From: Darksidea phi
Taxonomy: Eukaryota; Ascomycota; Dothideomycetes; Pleosporales; Lentitheciaceae
Assembly: GCA_030770425.1 (NCBI GenBank)
Contig: JASJFT010000380.1
Coordinates: 1-23,597 of the forward strand
DNA: 23,597 nucleotides
Direction of reading: 5' to 3'
Shown here: piece by piece, positions 19,340-23,597 of the stretch
Layout of the letters: the number at the start of each line of letters is the position of its first letter
Position numbering within the stretch: the stretch's first letter is position 1
The notes under the pieces: model-generated
What the model was told of the DNA's origin: nothing
The model's database searches: none
The model's input: only the letters and a program-made list of their open reading frames with translations
Translations under genes and position numbers: made by a program

Positions 19340-22300
19340 ATCTAAAAGATACCTTAATTATTATTTATATTATAATTCTTATTAACTTTATAGCTAGTAC
19401 TTATTTAAGTATAAATAAGTTAAGATCTTAACTTTATACTAAAAAATAAATAAAGTAAAAGATATATTATATATAAATTAAAGCTTATCTATTTAATTAT
19501 CTAGTATTATATTATAACTAGTATTATTATTTCTTTATTATAAATAGAACGTTTTATTTCTATAATTTTATAAATAATAACTACTTTTTAAATATATAAT
19601 ATAAATATTACTATCTAATATCTACTAGACTTTAAATATTATTACGGCCCGTCCCCTAGATAACCTAGTTATTTTACTTATTTTCTATTTCGGTTAGTAG
19701 ATTAGGTAATCCCGAGGATTAGTCTAATAGTTAGTTAGTTTATTTAGCGTACTAAGCTCTATTTAGATAGAAGAACCCTCTATTCTTATACCCTTATAGT
19801 ACTATTTTAGGATAGCTTTAATATACCGATTCTACTATTAGTTAATTAGAAGGCTACCTTAGTTATTATAACTTCTAGTTAATTATACTTAGTCCTAGGA
19901 TTTTATATTATTCTAAGATCTCTAACTTTTAGTTAGAGATAATAGTTAAATATTAACTCCCCCTAAATTTCTAAAGGTCTATAGTACTTAGGGTAAATAG
20001 TATATAGTACTTTCTTAAATAAATCTTAAAACTAACTACTTCGAGCCCTAATATTACTAAAGTACCTAGTACCTCTCTTAAAGAGAAGGGATCTATAAAA
20101 GTATTATATAGAATTAGACCTATATTTTAAACCCTATAATAAACTTATTTTTATATAATTAACTAAATTACTAAATTAATATAACGATAAGATAGCGAAC
20201 TTCTTAGACTAGGTAGATTCTTTAAAGTCTACTTTATCGAATAAACTACCCTTCTATAAGCCCTCCCTATAGAAGAAAAGTAAAGAAAAGAATAAAATCT
20301 TAAGTTAAGTTTTAAGTAGAATAAAAAGTATACGAGCTTAGACTAGGTCTTAGAGCTAGACTAGAAGTAAGATATTCTTTTCTAAAGAAAAAGTATACTA
20401 GTAAAAGCTAACTAAGACCTATAAACTAACTTTTTTAAAGGTATTTATTAATAAAGATATATATATTAATCTTTAGATCTTTAAGACTATCTTCCCCTCT
20501 TAAGAGAAGAGTATAAGTAAGAATAATCTTAAGAAGAAGATTAATAAGTATACTAAGAGAGTTAAATTATTTTAAGGAGAAAATAGATTTTAAATCCCCT
20601 ATTTAATAAATACTAAAGAATAGAAAGAACTTCTAAACTATAATATAGTCTAGAATATACTAGCTACCTAGGAAGGATTTAATCTAATTATTAATACCTT
20701 AATAGATAATAGTCTTTATTTTATTATAACTAAAAGGCTAGTATATACTATAGAAGTAAATATAGTTAATAGAAATACTTTTATAAATACTATAGCTAAT
20801 AAGTTTAATTAATTAGTTAAGAAAAGGGATAACTATAAAAGGTAAGTTAAAAAGTTATAAGAAGAGCTTTAATAAGTATAAAAAATTATAAGTAAGTAGT
20901 AGAATTTAGAGAAAGACCTTAAGTAGTCCTCCCCTATAGTTATCTATACTAAGACCGGACTTATAGTTCTTTCTTAGTATAATTCTAAGTCTATTTTTAA
21001 AACTCTACTATTATAATATAATTCTAATAGTAAATAAGATATAGAAGAGGTAAAACTCCCTTCTATAATAGTATAGCTAAACGGTCTAAATATTAGTTCC
21101 TAAAGGACTTCTCTTATCTATTATATACCTCTTTAAACCCCTAGACTCTTAGAAAGATTCTAGTAGAATTTAGTTTAATATTTAACCTTCTAGTTAAACT
21201 TTTTATAAAAAGAGCTAACTACTAAATTAATTATATTCTTTAATCTAATATAAACTCTTCTACTTAATAAGAACTACTATAAGTATCTATTAAAATTAAA
21301 TATACTATTCTTTACTATAAAGAAAATAGAAAATACTTTTATCTTTTATTCTAACGTTCTCTTTATAAGATCCCTATTAGTCTTACTAAAGTTTACTATT
21401 ATTATTTTAAATAATAGAATATAGATTCTTATTTAGAAGGAGAATATTATAGAAAATTATTAAAGTAAATCTCTATAAATCTTTAACTTTTAGAAGATTA
21501 TATTCTACCTTAACCCTATTTTATTTAAAAATAATAGAGAGTTTAAGTTAAAGAACTAACTCTATAATATAGAATAGAAACTTACTATTAATAAGAACTA
21601 GTATATATAAAAGACCTCTTAGTAGATAGCTAAGATCTATTAAGTCTATATTATATCCTAACTAGTAGGTCTAGTAAAAGACTATATTTAGATATAACTA
21701 AATTCTAAAGAAAAAGAAGTAAACTTCGTATCTAATATAGACTTATTAGAATATATTAAAAAATATTATAAAGATTTCTATATAAAGAAGAAGATAAAAG
21801 TTAAATTCTACTAACTATATATAAATATATTTAATAAAGTTAGTAACTTTATTAAGAATTTTAAATATCTAGTAATAAAGATCTATCTACCTTACTACTA
21901 GTAAAATAAAGAATTTATAAATAAGTTCTACTTTAAGCTAAGAAATAAGATAAATCTATTTAATAATAGTAATTCTACTTTTAGTAAGTTCTATAAATAT
22001 ACGACTTTAATTAATAAAGTACTATTTAAGAATAACTAGTACTAAAAGACCTAACTTATCTAAAGTAACTAATTAGCTATCTTTAAAAAAAAGTAGCTAA
22101 CTATAAATAGATCCTTTTCTAATAAATTAAAAAAGAAGCTTATTTATTTTAAAGATATATTTAAGCTTTATAACTACTCTTTTAAGAAGTATAAAGAGTA
22201 AGACTATTACTTTAATTATAGGAAAAGAAATAAATAATAAAACTATTCTAATTATATTATATATAAAGTAATATAAAATATTATAAAAGTAAAAATTAAT

Positions 22301-23516
22301 ACTATCTTCTCTAATAATTCTAAGAAAGAAGCTTATTTAGACTCTTTATATAAAGAGGAAAGTAGTTTAGAGTATAACTCTAATATCTCTTCTATAATAT
22401 TAAAAAATAAAAGTTACTAAAGAAGGACTTCTCCTTAATAGTTTATATAGGAGTAATTAAATCTCTTAATTATTAATAGCTTATTAAGATACTATAGCTT
22501 ATTAATTTAAAATTATTTATACTTCCTATTTAACTTATAGTAAATAGTTTAGCTATATAGCTAAGAGAATTAGTAAATAGTAATACTAGTATATATCTAT
22601 TAGTCTACTCTAAATATTTAAAGATAGTAAAGAAAAAACTAAAGCCTATTTTCTATTAACTAAAGAAACTAATCCCCCTTAATAGATTTAATAGGAAATA
22701 TAGTTACTTAGTTAATATAACTATCTAAGCTAATTTATTAATCTAAAGAAAGAATATATCTATTTAGTTTCTCTTTTATAAGCTTAGATATTATAATATA
22801 ATACTTAAAAGAAAGTTTTTTAAGTAAACTTAGTCCTTAATTAACTATTATAATTAGACTTTATACTAACTAGATAATATTCTAAAGTAGATAAAATATA
22901 ACCTAACTACTATAAGAAAGCTAGATTCGAAACTAGAGCTAGAATACTAGGATAATACTTTATATCGTAATAATCTAATTAATTAGTAGGTTAAAGTATA
23001 GAAGAAGGTTTACTTATTTAAAAAGAATCTAATACTTAGTTTAAAGATTTCTATTAAAGTTTTTATAATTTTTTAGGAGGAGGTCTATAAGTCTACTAAA
23101 GCCCTACTATAAATAATAGAGAACTAATAAGCTACTTCTAAGAAAATATAAAAGAATATAGATAGTAATACTAATAATAATTTAAGAAATACTAAATTTA
23201 AGAAAAGCTAATAAGGTTATTAAAAAAATAATAGAAAGAAAAAAAAAGTAATATCTATTCCTAATAACCTATTAGAGTAGATTATTAATAATAAATTTAA
23301 TATATATTTTCTTAAGCCTTCTAAGATATAGAAGTTTATAGATAAAAAAGAAGTTATACTAAAAGCTACTAGTCTATATAAAGTTAACTTATTAATTAAA
23401 AATAAATAATTAAAAGATTTAGTAAAAGACTTAGTAGAATAGAACGTATAAGATATAATAGTAGAAAAGCTTTCTTACGAAGGTTATATAGAAGCTATTC
23501 TAAACTATTTCTTTAA
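19340..23516. mobile_element. Large RIP-mutated repeat block, probable degenerate transposon(s)
   Basis: About 4.2 kb of A/T-dominated sequence has pervasive TA, very rare CpA or TpG (none in 19501-19620 or 22201-22260) and stops in all frames. This is the signature of RIP on duplicated DNA, so the source was almost certainly a multi-copy transposable element. A stretch near 22203-22245 is weakly reminiscent of a mutated CCHC zinc knuckle, which would suit a retroelement gag, but it is too degraded to rely on. The left edge carries the inverted copy of the 17-bp repeat; the right edge at about 23516 is abrupt. Confidence 0.8.
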
Positions 23517-23597
23517 GGTCGATGTTACAACCCCACGCGAATCACAGGATGCGGGGCATCCCGAGAAGGTTGGAAGCCAAGACAAGGGCTTAGTCAG
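23517..23597. other. Unmutated DNA after the RIP block (window end)
   Basis: The composition changes suddenly to GC-rich at about 23517. The segment from 23523 begins TGTTACAACCCCACGCGA, compatible with the start of an LTR (5'-TG), but only 80 bases are visible and no end or target-site duplication can be tested. Confidence 0.35.

Noticed and set aside
22203..22245. Mutated zinc-knuckle (gag-like) motif
   Set aside because: Too many substitutions and no supporting neighbours; kept only as a weak hint in the block annotation.
1..23597. tRNA genes or CRISPR arrays
   Set aside because: No tRNA cloverleaf motif was noticed by eye, and the tandem repeats lack the unique-spacer pattern; a tRNA scan was not possible.

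Overview
The window is Pezizomycotina-type ascomycete DNA. The genes carry short GT-AG introns (about 50-140 nt) with CTAAC/CTGAC-like branch sites, and they sit between AT-rich tracts that have almost no CpA or TpG, which is the footprint of repeat-induced point mutation (RIP). The first 74 bases are pure C, probably a contig-end or gap artefact. The mix of repeats, broken genes and secondary-metabolism genes suggests an accessory, possibly subtelomeric, compartment.

Four intact enzyme genes form a plausible but loosely packed biosynthetic locus: a type III polyketide synthase (303-1642, +, 2 exons), an ACC-synthase-like class I PLP enzyme (2637-4628, +, 7 exons), a class B asparagine synthetase-like amidotransferase (12669-15069, +, 3 exons) and a SAM-dependent O-methyltransferase (16696-17984, -, 2 exons). 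A small 4-TM protein (10260-10703, -) lies between them. No transporter, transcription factor or P450 is visible, so any cluster may extend outside the window. A simple reading, which is inference only, is that the PKS makes an aromatic or pyrone core, the methyltransferase caps a hydroxyl, and the PLP enzyme and the amidotransferase supply or attach a nitrogenous unit.

Between these genes lies decayed material. A minus-strand hypothetical gene (6168-7019) changes frame part way. A zinc-finger/RING gene (7701-8640) reads through three frame changes, two of them at homopolymer runs. A truncated DUF4267-like fragment lies at 18463-18735. Repeats include a 56-bp tandem repeat at 1956-2125 with inverted relatives at 11540-11876, twin TGACGTCA-centred repeats at 8671-8860, a 35-bp tandem array at 9586-9686, a 31-bp palindrome at 11509-11539 and a 17-bp tandem array at 19154-19258. 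The last 4.2 kb (about 19340-23516) is a heavily RIP-mutated block with a sharp right edge.

All splice sites were chosen by eye from splice consensus, reading frame and remembered family patterns. No alignment or search was run.
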